64,000 nucleotides of DNA from Eutypella sp. D-1. Its lineage: Eukaryota > Ascomycota > Sordariomycetes > Xylariales > Diatrypaceae. The stretch's first letter is position 1. The number at the start of each line of letters is the position of its first letter. Under the pieces are notes generated by a model, which saw only the letters and a list, made by a program, of their open reading frames with translations, was not told where the DNA came from and ran no database searches. Location: positions 3,224,001 through 3,288,000 of the forward strand of contig JAJTTP010000001.1 in the NCBI GenBank assembly GCA_023313575.1. Reading direction: 5' to 3'. This document shows, piece by piece, positions 34,140 through 44,503 of this stretch. The position numbers and the translations under genes were made by a program.

Positions 34140-35011
34140 TTATTTCAAGTATCTACAGATACATGGTCATTGCTCTTGATCGTTTTTTTAGTCTTTTCAA
34201 CGTATCACCGCTCGGGGGTTATTAGCTGAAAGTGGACGGTGTATAATACCTTGCAATGATCGTAGTTCCACTATGTGCTCCCCAATTATTTACCTGGTTA
34301 TTCGAATTCCAAAGTTAATAGACACTGAGATAATATAACAGGTAGTAATAGTAGTGTTCCGAGCGGCAGGTGGATTTGAGGTCAGTCCGGTTTCTTATCA
34401 ACTCCAACTGGGCCGCCAACGGCCGGTGCTCAATATTTCATGTGTCAAGTTATGAAGAACCGTATTCTTAATGAAGTAGACCGGAAGCAAGGTGGTGACT
34501 TTAGAATGGCAGCGTAAGTTCCTCTACGCATCACATGTCAAAGCTAGAAGTATAGTTCCCAAGCTATGGCACAGCCGATTAAGGGGGTCTAACTACAGTA
34601 TGTAAGTAACAAATATGTGGACCCACTAGCCCCTATTTACACTTATTCATGATAACCTCATTAACTCGTTGTCTCCAGTATTGTAGATACCATTACAATT
34701 AGTTTTAAACGGCACAGCCGTGATCGTCTAAAATCTGTTGTACCTTCCTTTCCATAAATCATAAATATGGATAAATTTCATTCCTAGCGGCTATTGAGAA
34801 CCCGATCACATAGAGTAATTGCTATCCCATAAGAGGCATTGCTCGGGGGAAGACATCCCCACTATTATCTAGCCTGCTAATGTTGGTACCTTAATGGCAC
34901 CCGATCGCTATCTCGGCCCTAATAGGGACGTCTTAACTATATCCGACACTAAGACCTGCGTGATATGATGAACGCAAGAAGCGGTGGTGAGCGATGATGG
35001 TAGCGGCATTC
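34140..35011. other. Intergenic between convergent genes, no gene seen
   Basis: This 870-nt AT-richer stretch has no supported open frame and should hold the 3' ends of the flanking convergent genes. Confidence 0.5.
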
Positions 35012-35575
35012 TCAACACATGCCAGATCTCGTCGACCGTGAAGTGCTGGACCCAGAACTCGAGCAGGATGATGAACTAGCCGCAGCTTTCGACTTAATCT
35101 TATCGTTCTTTCTTTTCTTCTTGGATGCCGCTACAGCAATAATCGTACCGTCTTTGTCTTTGTGCCTTTCCCATCTCATCCCATCGTTGTTGATCGTGCC
35201 GTGCGGGGGTCGATTAACCACCATGTCGCCATGCTTGTTCCGTTTGCATCGGCCAGAATTGGACGCGCCCACCATGTAGTTGGTTACCATATTCGCGAGA
35301 CCTTTAGGTTTCTTCTTGGTGGAGCCCGAAGAGTGTTTAGGAGGATACTTGGAAGACCTTCTCAAAGATAAACGGGAATTGTTAGAGGAAGACGGAGGAG
35401 AACTAAGAGGATGACGAGAGGGTGCAGATGAGAGATTTGATAATCCATCGGAAGAGTGGCTTGCTGGGCCGCTGGGTGTTCCAGGTCGGAATTCAAGTCT
35501 ATTTGGGTCCATGTTTCTCGCTGTTTTGTAATGTTCCGAGCTAAAAGTATTTCGGGGACTCGTGAGTAAACTCAT
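35012..35575 (-). CDS. Small basic low-complexity protein of unknown function
   Basis: An intronless frame of 187 residues starts at the ATG at 35575; an internal Met22 (MDPNRLEFRPGTP) is an alternative start. It is rich in Ser, Pro, Lys and Arg. One compact part near residues 95-150 (MVTNYMVGASNSGRCKRN, then RWERHKDKDGTIIAVAASKKKRKN) may be folded. The rest is probably disordered, with a Ser-rich tail. The lysine-rich runs resemble nuclear localisation signals. No family is recognised. It could be real, because the frame is unbroken and composition changes at its ends, but there is no conserved motif to confirm it. Confidence 0.5.
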   Translation of the reverse strand: MSLLTSPRNTFSSEHYKTARNMDPNRLEFRPGTPSGPASHSSDGLSNLSSAPSRHPLSSPPSSSNNSRLSLRRSSKYPPKHSSGSTKKKPKGLANMVTNYMVGASNSGRCKRNKHGDMVVNRPPHGTINNDGMRWERHKDKDGTIIAVAASKKKRKNDKIKSKAAASSSSCSSSGSSTSRSTRSGMC

Positions 35576-36311
35576 GACAGAAAGTAGCTTGGAACGGTGA
35601 AGTTCCGGAGAGGACTTTTATATGTCTTTGAAAATCAACTAGAAATGAAATCATGGTGAATTATACGAATTCTGTAGTTTTAAGGATGACTCGCATTCGT
35701 GCGGACTTTCGAAATTACCGATCATGTGAAACGGAAAGTTCGTTCAGGTACAAAATATCAGACCAAATCAATGATCCCTATTAAGTGTTAGGGCCGTGAA
35801 TAACATTCAATACCTAAGATTTTGGAAGCTGGGTCGATATAACACGGCCGCATATTCATTCAATTGAAAATCGTTTCTCGTCTTAAGCAAAGAACACCCA
35901 TTGTGAATTGAGGGTTTTGGCGGCGTAATGGGAGTTGAGTATTATAAGTGTTCACACTGCACCAGTTGGGACGAGAACAATTAATTAAACCCAATCCCGT
36001 GTATTTTGAAACTTATTAACCGTTGGAAGTTATTAGCATTGGTTTGGTATATAATTACCAATTCTGCCATGGTTAACTTATAACGACACATATGGAGGAA
36101 TTCGGTTGCTAAATGTTTAAGTACGAGTGAGGCCGATGTCCCCTCACCACGTGAAAGTCACTTTCCAACGCTGTTCTCAATTGGCCCGGAAGGCTAAACC
36201 GATGGTATTTCTCTCTGGTTCCTGGTGATTCAGAAACACCTGACTAATAGATATCAATGTCCGTGGTCTCCACCGCAAACAGGAGTGAGACTCAATTTGC
36301 CCACGGTGTTT
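35576..36311. other. Intergenic, no gene seen
   Basis: This AT-rich stretch lies between two minus-strand genes. It should hold the promoter of the small basic protein gene and the terminator of the RidA-type gene. No supported open frame. Confidence 0.5.
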
Positions 36312-36994
36312 TCACGATGCTTGGGCTATGCATTCAATCTCGACGATGGCCCCACCCGGAAGCTTCCCGGCCTGGATGCACGTTCTCGACGGAGGGTTAG
36401 GAGGTAGAAGCTGGAAACAGGGCTCTATTTGTCAGAGAATCTATTAAAATCAAGATATGGAATGATCTATGTGGCTACGGCCCTCTGTTTGACTGCTAAG
36501 AGGGGAACCTACAGCGATATAAGCCTCGTTCATGGCATCGAAATCGTTCATGTCTTGGAGGTAGACTGTGGCACACGTAACCCATATTAGCTAGCCCTCC
36601 AGTATGGAGTGAAAATGCTCACCATTAAACTTGACTACCTGCTCCAGCGAAGAGCCGGCAAGCTCAAGGACCTTCCTGAGATTCCCGAGTGCAGTCCTCT
36701 AAGAAAGTATAGGGACGGTTGAGTGAGTCAATCAATCGTGGCGTCCTGTCAAGGGTCGGGTCAAAGAAGGTCAAGCTTACGGTGGCCTCCTTGATCTCTC
36801 CTACGCCGATCTGACCGGAGCAGAAGACAAGCCCAGGTACTTTCACAGCGGGTACTGTTGGTAATTCACGTCAGCCAGTCCGTACAGGTCTCAGAGTGAC
36901 ATCGTTAGTGCCTAAATCTAAAATAAATGGTCGACGGTATACCGTTGTGTGCTCGAGGAGGAAACTCCGCGTTGCTGATAAGTTGTCGAGACAT
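36312..36994 (-). CDS. RidA/YjgF family protein, 5 short exons
   Basis: Five exons join in frame: 36994-36943, 36854-36781, 36698-36623, 36565-36513 and 36410-36312. They give 117 residues; all four introns are GT-AG. The spliced protein starts MSRQLISNAEFPPR and contains VPGLVFCSGQIGVG, then LGNLRKVLELAGSSLEQVVK, then VYLQDMNDFDAMNEAYIA, and ends with PPSRTCIQAGKLPGGAIVEI. This is the RidA order, and the Arg in PSRTC corresponds to the conserved substrate-carboxylate arginine. RidA proteins hydrolyse reactive enamine/imine intermediates from amino-acid metabolism. The usual N-terminal GxYSQA segment (with the conserved Tyr) is not apparent and the loop before EIKEAT is about ten residues shorter than in typical members, so activity may differ or an exon boundary may be slightly off. 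No targeting peptide is obvious. Confidence 0.8.
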
Positions 36995-38014
36995 AGTGGC
37001 TTGTTGCTTTCCACGTTTGATTCACGTTTATGGACCTGCAAGGTGAGTAAAGTACGAGATAGTTGCGAACCTGGTTCGGGATACTACTATTGCATACCTA
37101 AGCAAAGCAGAGTCTGGCAAGACAGCACAGAAAGAACAGGAGCCCCTCAAACGCGGATATCCCATCACTCTTATATGATCTCTATACCTCCAAGCTATAC
37201 TGCACTTACGCTGCATCCAAGAGGCGGGGTCTAGCACACACATGTTTCTCGGGCGGAGCTCCTCCCAATCTCTATACGGCCCCATACCCTAGGCCCGAGA
37301 GCTCCGCTTCAGCGACACTGCACTATTTGGCAACGTGGAACTCCGCACGTAGGTCACGACATTCATGTCCCCGCTGGGCAGATCAAAGTGTCTAAATATG
37401 ACCGATTCATGGAATTGCCATCGCTTATGTACTGAAGTATATGTACTCAAAATGGCCATCGCTCCAAGATGCGGCTGGGCGTCTGTACTCCGCAGATTGC
37501 CTCAACTATTAAAGTGTGGACCATACAATCGGAACCACAATTCGTCGATATCGACTTAAAAAGCATACTTAATGTCACGGTTAGGAAAAGGACCGGGGAC
37601 CCCCCTTTGGGACTTGGCCAGGTGCGCGCCACTTGTGGCGCTCTGGGCGGCCCTATAAATAGGGCTCCCAGCCATCCAGTAGGGTAGTTATTCTTCTATT
37701 CTCCCTCTCCCAGAGGGCTCCCACAGGTCGCCCAGAATGGGCTCGGTTGAACGTGACACTTAAGCACTGCCTACGGAGGCATATATCCTCACACGAGAGA
37801 TCCAAACGTCATATGAAAATGCGATGTTTGAATTAAGTATATGTGCTCCAACTGTAGGAATACTACAAAAGACAGGGTAATTGTCACATAATGGTCATTA
37901 CTCATTACTTAGTGCTGTGGCCTAGAGAAGGCCTTTGGATAGACTTAAGGACTAATATCCCGCGTGCTTATCAATCGCTTCTTGCTCCCTTTCCAGTCAG
38001 GATCTCCTAAGATC
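36995..38014. other. Intergenic, with a TATA-containing palindrome
   Basis: No gene is supported. Around 37650-37668 a palindrome GCCCTATAAATAGGGC centred on a TATA-like box is visible, followed by pyrimidine-rich sequence; it resembles an RNA polymerase II promoter, but I see no gene after it on the plus strand. It may be a leftover of a transposable element. Confidence 0.4.
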
Positions 38015-40411
38015 TTAGGCTTTGAGGATGTTCGCGGCCACGGTGATGGCTTTAGCTGTCTTGTCGACGAATTCGGCGGCAAGGGTGAGGTTGCCCGCCT
38101 CCACTGCCTCTGTGATGCCCGGAAGGGTAGTCGCGGCATATCCTGCAGTTGGACTCGGGGGTTAGCATAAACACCGCCATTGATAGTGCGGTGGAAATGG
38201 AAAGAAAAGTAAACAACTACTGACCAGTGTCCAGACCGGGGGCGAAAATGAGATGCTTGTAGAACTCGCGGTTTGGCAGGCCGCCCTGAGAGACAAAGCC
38301 ACGTTGGAAGTCGCGGTATTTGTGGTTTACGAGGCTCAGCAGGTCCGGATCTCCAGACTGTTGTGCCTGCTGCTCTTGCGCTTTGACGTCTTTGGCGGCG
38401 GAGGCGAAGGTGTCGAGCGCGTTACGCAGTGGTGATACATCTAGGTCGCTCGTTGCCCCCGCATCCTTGATCGTGGACCCTAGCGCTTCGAAGTACGCCT
38501 CTAGCTGCGTCGAGTAGTTCGGGAGGTCGAAGGGGATCAGGTCGCGAGAGGCTAGGTTGTATGCCAATAGCGTTAAGTACTAGCCACCATGTCAGTCGTC
38601 TAGGGCATTTGAAGTTGCCGGAGTCAGCTTGTAGGTGATTGGATGGGCGCGTACTTGGGCCATCGACTGGTGGCTCAGGAACCCGGGGTCCCCATAGGTC
38701 GCCATCCAATGATACGAGTCGTAGTTGGAATGATAATGGTAGACGGGATCGTCCGGCCCTCCACCAGATCCCATGTCAATCTGTTCCGGCTATTAGCTAA
38801 GAACTAAACGCGATTGATTCTTTTTATACGAACAGAGCCGATGCCGTTGTGTAAAAAGGCTGTGTAATCGCTGCCGCTGCCTAGGACACCGACGTCGCCC
38901 TCGAACTCGTCATACCATTCCTCGTACATCGTACGGCCGGTGTCCCTCCACAGAACCTTCTTCATGGTGTCAATAGCGACGGTGTGGAGCTCGGGCGACG
39001 CGGAGATATCCGGGTGGGGCCCGGAAGACCCAACGTCGATGTTGAGGTAAGAAATAGTGGTTTCGGTCAGCCATGGTATATACTCTTCGACCCACTCAGT
39101 GGACCCGACTAGACCGTACTCCTCGGCATCCCAAGAGGCCAGCACGATGTTGCGCTTCGGCCGCCAGCCCTGTGCGAGCAGCTTGCCAAACGCCTTGGAC
39201 AGCTCGACAAGCACCGCGGTCCCGGAGTTGGGATCAGCCGCACCACCGACGATCCATGCGTCACGGTGGTTACCAATGACGATCGTCTCGTCGGCGATCG
39301 TCCCATTGATCACACCGATCGCGTTCCAGATGTCCGTTATTTGGTCGTCCATCTGGTTGCTGAGGCTGAGCGTTGCGCCCGGCGCCGGCCCTGTACTGTA
39401 GGACACGTTGAGCGCACCAACCCAATTCGTACGATTCACAGCTTCACCTGCCGTCCCGTGTCCGTCGAGGGCCGCCAAAATAGGGATCGCATCCTGGTAG
39501 GAAATCGGAATCGACGGAATGCGAGGAACTACGGAGGAGTAGTTCGCCCGCGGCACGCCTTCCTTCGACGGGTAGCCCGGCGTCGTTGGATCTCCAGGGT
39601 AGGTGGAGAGGAACTGGACACTACCCCGCTGCACAGATGTGGGGTTCCTTGCCGGCCCGTCAGGGTAAGCAGCGTAGCCATTCGCCTCGGTCATGTTTCC
39701 ATCATCGCCGGGGTCGGTGAAAATGACGGTGGCCAACATGCCGTAGTCCTGCGAGTTCTTCACCTTGAGGCCTCGGAAAGGGCCGCCATACCGGGCAATG
39801 GCAATCTTGCCTTCGAGAGGAACACCGAGCTCTACCAGCCTCTCAAAGTCCACCTGCTGTCCCCGTCCTATGTAGACATATTCTGCAGTGGCGGATCCGC
39901 TCGCGGAGTAGCCGTGGAATGTGGGGAGACGATCCGGATAGCTTGTAGTCTCGTCTTCCGACAATACGGCCTCTTCAAGGGAAGGTTCGTAGACACTACC
40001 ATCGGACTGTGTGAGGGTCAAAGACTTGTTGACAGGGTAATTTAGGAATACGTTGTATGTCACAATGCTTGAGTTAAGGCCGTACTCGGTGAACTTGTCG
40101 GCGGTCCACTGGGCCTGAGTCCTATTCTTGCCTGCTATGTGGTTGCCGTGGGTGTAGTAGTAAGACCATTCATCTAGCGTCGTGTTGGAGATGGACTCGA
40201 CGAGTACACTCTCTTCGGGGTTCAATTGTGACTGGGCTGTCCTAGGTGCAGACACAACAGCGAAGAAGCTGTCTTCGCCGAAGGTAGATTGGCGTGTTAT
40301 CTGCCTCTTCCCTAGTGCGCGATTACTGTGCCGTTCATTCTGACAAGCGGACACGGACGTTGCGCACATTAAGAGGGCCGTTAGGCCCTGAGTCTTCGTG
40401 ATGCACCTCAT
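38015..40411 (-). CDS. Secreted M28 metallopeptidase, glutamate carboxypeptidase II-like, 4 exons
   Basis: Exons 40411-38834, 38780-38655, 38579-38225 and 38142-38015 join to give 728 residues, typical of the family. The ATG at 40411 starts a signal peptide (MRCITKTQGLTALLMCATSVSA); an upstream GTG frame is ignored. Order: N-terminal region, protease-associated (PA) insert (about 170-330), M28 catalytic domain, and helical dimerisation domain after residue 570. Two-zinc ligands are readable: His382 in GNHRDAW, Asp393 in ADPNSG, Glu430/Glu431 in WDAEEYG, Asp459 in LNIDVG, His543 in YHSNYDS. The first donor (GTTCGT) is unusual, but splicing gives the conserved GIGSIDMG. Several N-x-S/T sites suit secretion. 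It releases C-terminal or N-acetylated acidic amino acids in relatives; the specific substrate is unknown. Confidence 0.9.
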
Positions 40412-43005
40412 ACTTAGCTGAGGGGAGTTCACTAGGCAAAGAAGAAATGGCCAGCTCGGTTGAGATCTCACCGCCGCGTTCTGGGAACACACGCAGATAT
40501 ATAAGATTTACGGGATTGCCCTGACTTTGCCGACATAGCTACGTAAATAATCCTGAATTAACCAAAACGGTGATGATAACCATGCACTACGCTGCAATTG
40601 CTCGGGGATCAGCACCGCCCGTGCATTTCCTCCCTTGCTAATGGCGATTGCGCAAATATGCCGATACATGGTGCCGTCGATATCGAACTCCATAGCGCAG
40701 TAGCCACGGCACGGCAGGGCACCAGCCATCGAGCGCCATCGAGCTTTTGCCCACGCGACTAGTGCGGGCGTCTCCAGATTTTGGAGCAATTAGTAAATCT
40801 ATGATCGTCGTGCGGGGAGAGTTAAGACGCCGGCTAACGGTAGGGCGACTGCCATTTAAGGCGTTATATCATACTAATCGTACTAATGATAACAAAGATA
40901 ATGCATTGTGATGGGGAACATCTCTCCCCCGAGGTCGCATCGGAGAACCGAGAGATAGGCAACTAGATAAGGACAGGATGATATCCAGGGACCTCATGAA
41001 GTACCATAGGTGTCGTGCTCAATTGTCCATATATTCAATTTCAAGAAGATTAGTGACGTTGCAGGTCCCGGAACGAACCAGACGGGAGGGTAGAGTAAAC
41101 TGTTAGGTGTATGTTGTCACGCCGCCGCCATGCCGCCACTTCTAATCCAAGCAACGTCATAAGCTCGACATACGTTTATTACATTGCTTAACACTTGTTT
41201 TAATAATATGAGACCGAAAGACAGGATGTAACATAGTAGGTAATTCTGCTAGAGGCGAGTGGTATCGGAGTAGCAAGTTGGCAAGGTCGCAATTGCGGTC
41301 GGAAGGTACCCGACTGCGTAGAAAATTTCGATATCGACCCTACCATGCGTTGCCCTAATGCTCATCATTCATAAGTAGCCTTCGAAGCTAGCCACTTCTA
41401 TAATTAGTGCTTATAACAGGAAGTGGGGGTCAGTACTTCGTAAAGGGGGCGAAAACTTGAAATTTGAGGGAAACTTTACCAATCCGCAACCAACCGTACA
41501 GTAGTCACCTACAGAATACTCCCTACTAGTCACTTAATTCGGTTCAAAGCAAGCCGGCAGGCAGACAGGCCAGGCCATGCCAGGGACCACACTTAAACAC
41601 CACTATTAACGGGCATCTTGCGTCTGTAGACCTTCAAGGCTGCAACTAGTAAGAGATGGATGGTAGTGTAGACTAACTAGTGACTGGTTTAGCGGCCCGC
41701 CTGAATGGATCGTACTATTACACCCCTAGATGTGTAGATATGGCATTTATTGATATTGGCATATGGCGATGCACGCAGTTTTTTCACTCTTTCAATTTTG
41801 ATTCCTTGCTTTCTTTTTTCGTTCACCGTTAATTCAGCCCTCATCACAAGCTGGCAGGAGGCGATAGTATGATCGGTGTTACTCATACTTCAACCTTTCG
41901 TGGTCTGATGGTACGACTCCTTGACCTGTCGGACTCGTTAAAGGCAGGGAGTAGTACATAGTAGGACCGACCTGACAACTGATTATCGTGAGGGAATCCT
42001 TCATAACCTTGATGATCCACCACGGAATTTCCACACGTAGGGCTCTGCTCGCCTTACCAGGGAACCGAACGTTCTAGTCTAAGCTTCAGTCAGCTTAGTT
42101 ACGGGAGGTGCCAAGGGCTCGGGCGAGGCCGCTAAACCGGCGCCGACCACCACCGGCCCTCGTATGACCGCAATCGCCCGCTCACTGCACCTGCCAGCCA
42201 GCCCAGCCTGCTTTCTGCTGCTTTGCCAACGAAAGTTGCCCAAAGTACCACCTAATACCACCTGGGCAGAGACGGCTACCCAAGCTGCCAAGCTGCCAAG
42301 TTGCCAAGCTATCCAATCGCCCGCCAGCTATGGCTACAACGGCATTGAATCAGATCTAGAGAGTCCAGAGGCCCTGGACGCTAAGCTACTTGGGAAGCTC
42401 AAGCTGACCGTTGAGGTAACGTTCGTACATACCTGGATGTCTCACCTCTGAAAATTTATGACAAGAAAAAAAAAAAAAAAAGCCAAGCGATAGCAACATG
42501 TGTTTGTATTCAAGCCTTACGCATGATGAGTGGCAGAGTTACAGGGTCTGTTATGTTGCTCCTTCTCATCCCCTCGATCCTCGTATCTCAGTGCATACCT
42601 ACTTAAAGTACATATGCATTTGGTAGGTTTCTAGGTAAGTATAAGATGCACTCTCCTCCCATTGTTTTGACTTGATATTCACTCTTTACCATCATCATAC
42701 TCATCATCACAATTGCAAAACATTGCAGATCATATACCCTAAGAAGCACTTCTTGACTTTTTAACTCACGAACAATTCACGGAAGACATACTTACCCACC
42801 TAGAAAATACCTACGACGCCAAGGTGACATTAACCCCGCCAACTCGGACAAGAATTTCGTCACCATCTCAGCCCTAAGTTACACTCCTACTATCAAAAAA
42901 TACAACCTACCCCTCATCAAAGAGCACTATCAATCCTACTATACATTCTACTATACACAACCTAGCCAGAAAACGCCACCCCTATAGCCATAAGTTTAAC
43001 CAATC
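40412..43005. other. Gene-poor 2.6-kb stretch with A-tract and small repeats
   Basis: I support no gene here. A minus-strand frame at 40508-40789 (93 codons from a TTG) has protein-like composition but no ATG at its start and no motif, so it may be a remnant. Near 42282-42308 the word AAGCTGCC recurs in tandem. A poly(A) run of about 18 nt lies at 42464-42481. The last few hundred bases are the promoter and leader of the dehydrogenase gene, rich in C, T and A. Confidence 0.45.
42464..42481. repeat. Poly(A) tract
   Basis: A run of about 18 adenines follows AGACAAG. It lacks an obvious target duplication or retrotransposed copy upstream, so I list it only as a homopolymer tract. Confidence 0.8.
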
Positions 43006-44025
43006 ATGGGTACCAAGTTGGCAGTCTTTTCGGCAAAGCCGTACGACAAGCTCTATCTGAAGAGTACCGATACCGTTGACGTGGAGTACCATGAGGTGCC
43101 CCTCTCGACAAAGACAGTGTCGCTTGCGAAGGATGCCACGGCAGTGTGCATATTCGTAAACGACACGGCGGATGGCGAGGTGCTGGAGGGCCTGCACAAG
43201 CTGGGCGTGCGGGCGGTGCTGCTACGGTGCGCAGGATTCAACAACGTCGACCTGGACGCGGCGGGGAAGCTCGGCCTCTTCGTGGCTAACGTGCCCTCGT
43301 ACTCACCCGAGGCCGTGGCCGAGTACGCCGTCGCCCTCCTGCAAACCCTCAACCGCAACACCCACCGCGCCTACAACCGCGTGCGCGAGGCCAATTTCAG
43401 TCTCGACGGCCTGCTGGGCCGCACCCTCATCGGCAAGACGGTCGGCGTCGTCGGCACCGGCCGCATCGGAGTCTGCTTCGCGCGCATCATGTCTGCTGGC
43501 TTCGGCTGCCGCGTGCTCGGCTTCGACCCCTACAAGAGCGACGAATTCCGCAAGTACGGGGAGTACGTCGAGTTGGACGACCTCCTGCACAATGCCGATG
43601 TTATCAGCTTGCACTGCCCCCTGATGGACAGCACGCGGCACGTGATCAACGAGGCGTCGCTGGCTAAGGCGAAGAAGGGAGCCCTGCTCATCAACACATC
43701 GCGAGGCGGCCTGATAGAGACGGGCGCCCTAGTGGCAGCCCTCAAGAGTCGACAGCTCGGCGGCGTCGCCCTCGATGTATATGAGGGCGAGGGTGGCCTC
43801 TTCTACTCGGACCACTCCGGCGATATCATCGACGATGACCTGCTCATGCGCTTGACCACCTTCCACAATGTCATGCTTAGCGGTCACCAGGCTTTCTTCA
43901 CTGAAGAGGCCCTGCAGGAAATAGCCGCCTGCTCCCTCCGCAACCTCAACGACTTTGTCACCGGTACGAAATGCAACAACGAGCTCGCCGGCTACAAGCA
44001 CCCCGCCATCCCCCCTAGGACCTAG
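43006..44025 (+). CDS. D-lactate dehydrogenase-type D-2-hydroxyacid dehydrogenase, single exon
   Basis: An intronless frame of 339 residues starts at the ATG at 43006. The N-terminal catalytic lobe (LAVFSAKPYDKLYL, then LRCAGFNNVDLDAA, VPSYSPEAVAEYAVALL) is that of bacterial and fungal D-lactate dehydrogenases. The Rossmann cofactor motif is VGVVGTGRIG (about residues 146-155) with Asp174 after the second strand (GFDPY), indicating NAD. The catalytic set is Arg233 in NTSRGGLI, the acidic residue of DVYEGEG and His294 in LSGHQAFFT. It would interconvert D-lactate (or related acids) and pyruvate in the cytosol. The GC-rich codon use contrasts with its AT-rich flanks, suggesting high expression or acquired codon bias. 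No operon partner is evident. Confidence 0.95.
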   Translation: MGTKLAVFSAKPYDKLYLKSTDTVDVEYHEVPLSTKTVSLAKDATAVCIFVNDTADGEVLEGLHKLGVRAVLLRCAGFNNVDLDAAGKLGLFVANVPSYSPEAVAEYAVALLQTLNRNTHRAYNRVREANFSLDGLLGRTLIGKTVGVVGTGRIGVCFARIMSAGFGCRVLGFDPYKSDEFRKYGEYVELDDLLHNADVISLHCPLMDSTRHVINEASLAKAKKGALLINTSRGGLIETGALVAALKSRQLGGVALDVYEGEGGLFYSDHSGDIIDDDLLMRLTTFHNVMLSGHQAFFTEEALQEIAACSLRNLNDFVTGTKCNNELAGYKHPAIPPRT

Positions 44026-44503
44026 GTGGAGCCGGACACTGGCGGCGCGGCGTGAGCCGCCGTGCTTCGGGGCAAATACGGCAAATTTTGATGACGAGAG
44101 ACGATATTACGTCAATGTGGAATTTGCAGATTACTTCGCCAAGGAAACAGAGAAAAGTACATGTGCTGGACAATGAAAAAAAAGGAACGAATTTGCCTTT
44201 CGCGCGGGGGGAAAATAGACGGATACAGGGATTAAAATGACCGGGATAGCAGCGGGATAGCAATGATTTGGCTGCCTCCGTCTCCTCTCTCCTACATACT
44301 TTACTTTCCTGGGACTACTACTAGAACACACTCCTAGATACCAAATTACAACCTAATGATAATAACCCCATTCCACAACATGTCAATGCGCAGTGTTCCC
44401 TATTCAATAATTGTGTGTATACATGTGACTTGATACACATGGCCACGAAATCTCGTCACGCAACCCAATCCCGCATGGAGCTGTGGGCGGTCTGCGTTTT
44501 ACC
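44026..44503. other. Intergenic between convergent genes
   Basis: This 480-nt gap should hold the 3' ends of both flanking genes. Frames on both strands overlap without motifs; no feature is supported. Confidence 0.5.

Noticed and set aside
37640..37700. Palindromic TATA region as a promoter
   Set aside because: No gene follows on either strand within a plausible distance, so listed only as part of the intergenic description.
40508..40789. 93-codon minus-strand frame upstream of the M28 peptidase gene
   Set aside because: It starts at a TTG, has no motif and sits in the peptidase promoter region; at most a remnant.
43172..43641. Long frames on both strands inside the 2-hydroxyacid dehydrogenase gene
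   Set aside because: Shadow frames caused by the high GC of the real gene, which explains the region fully.
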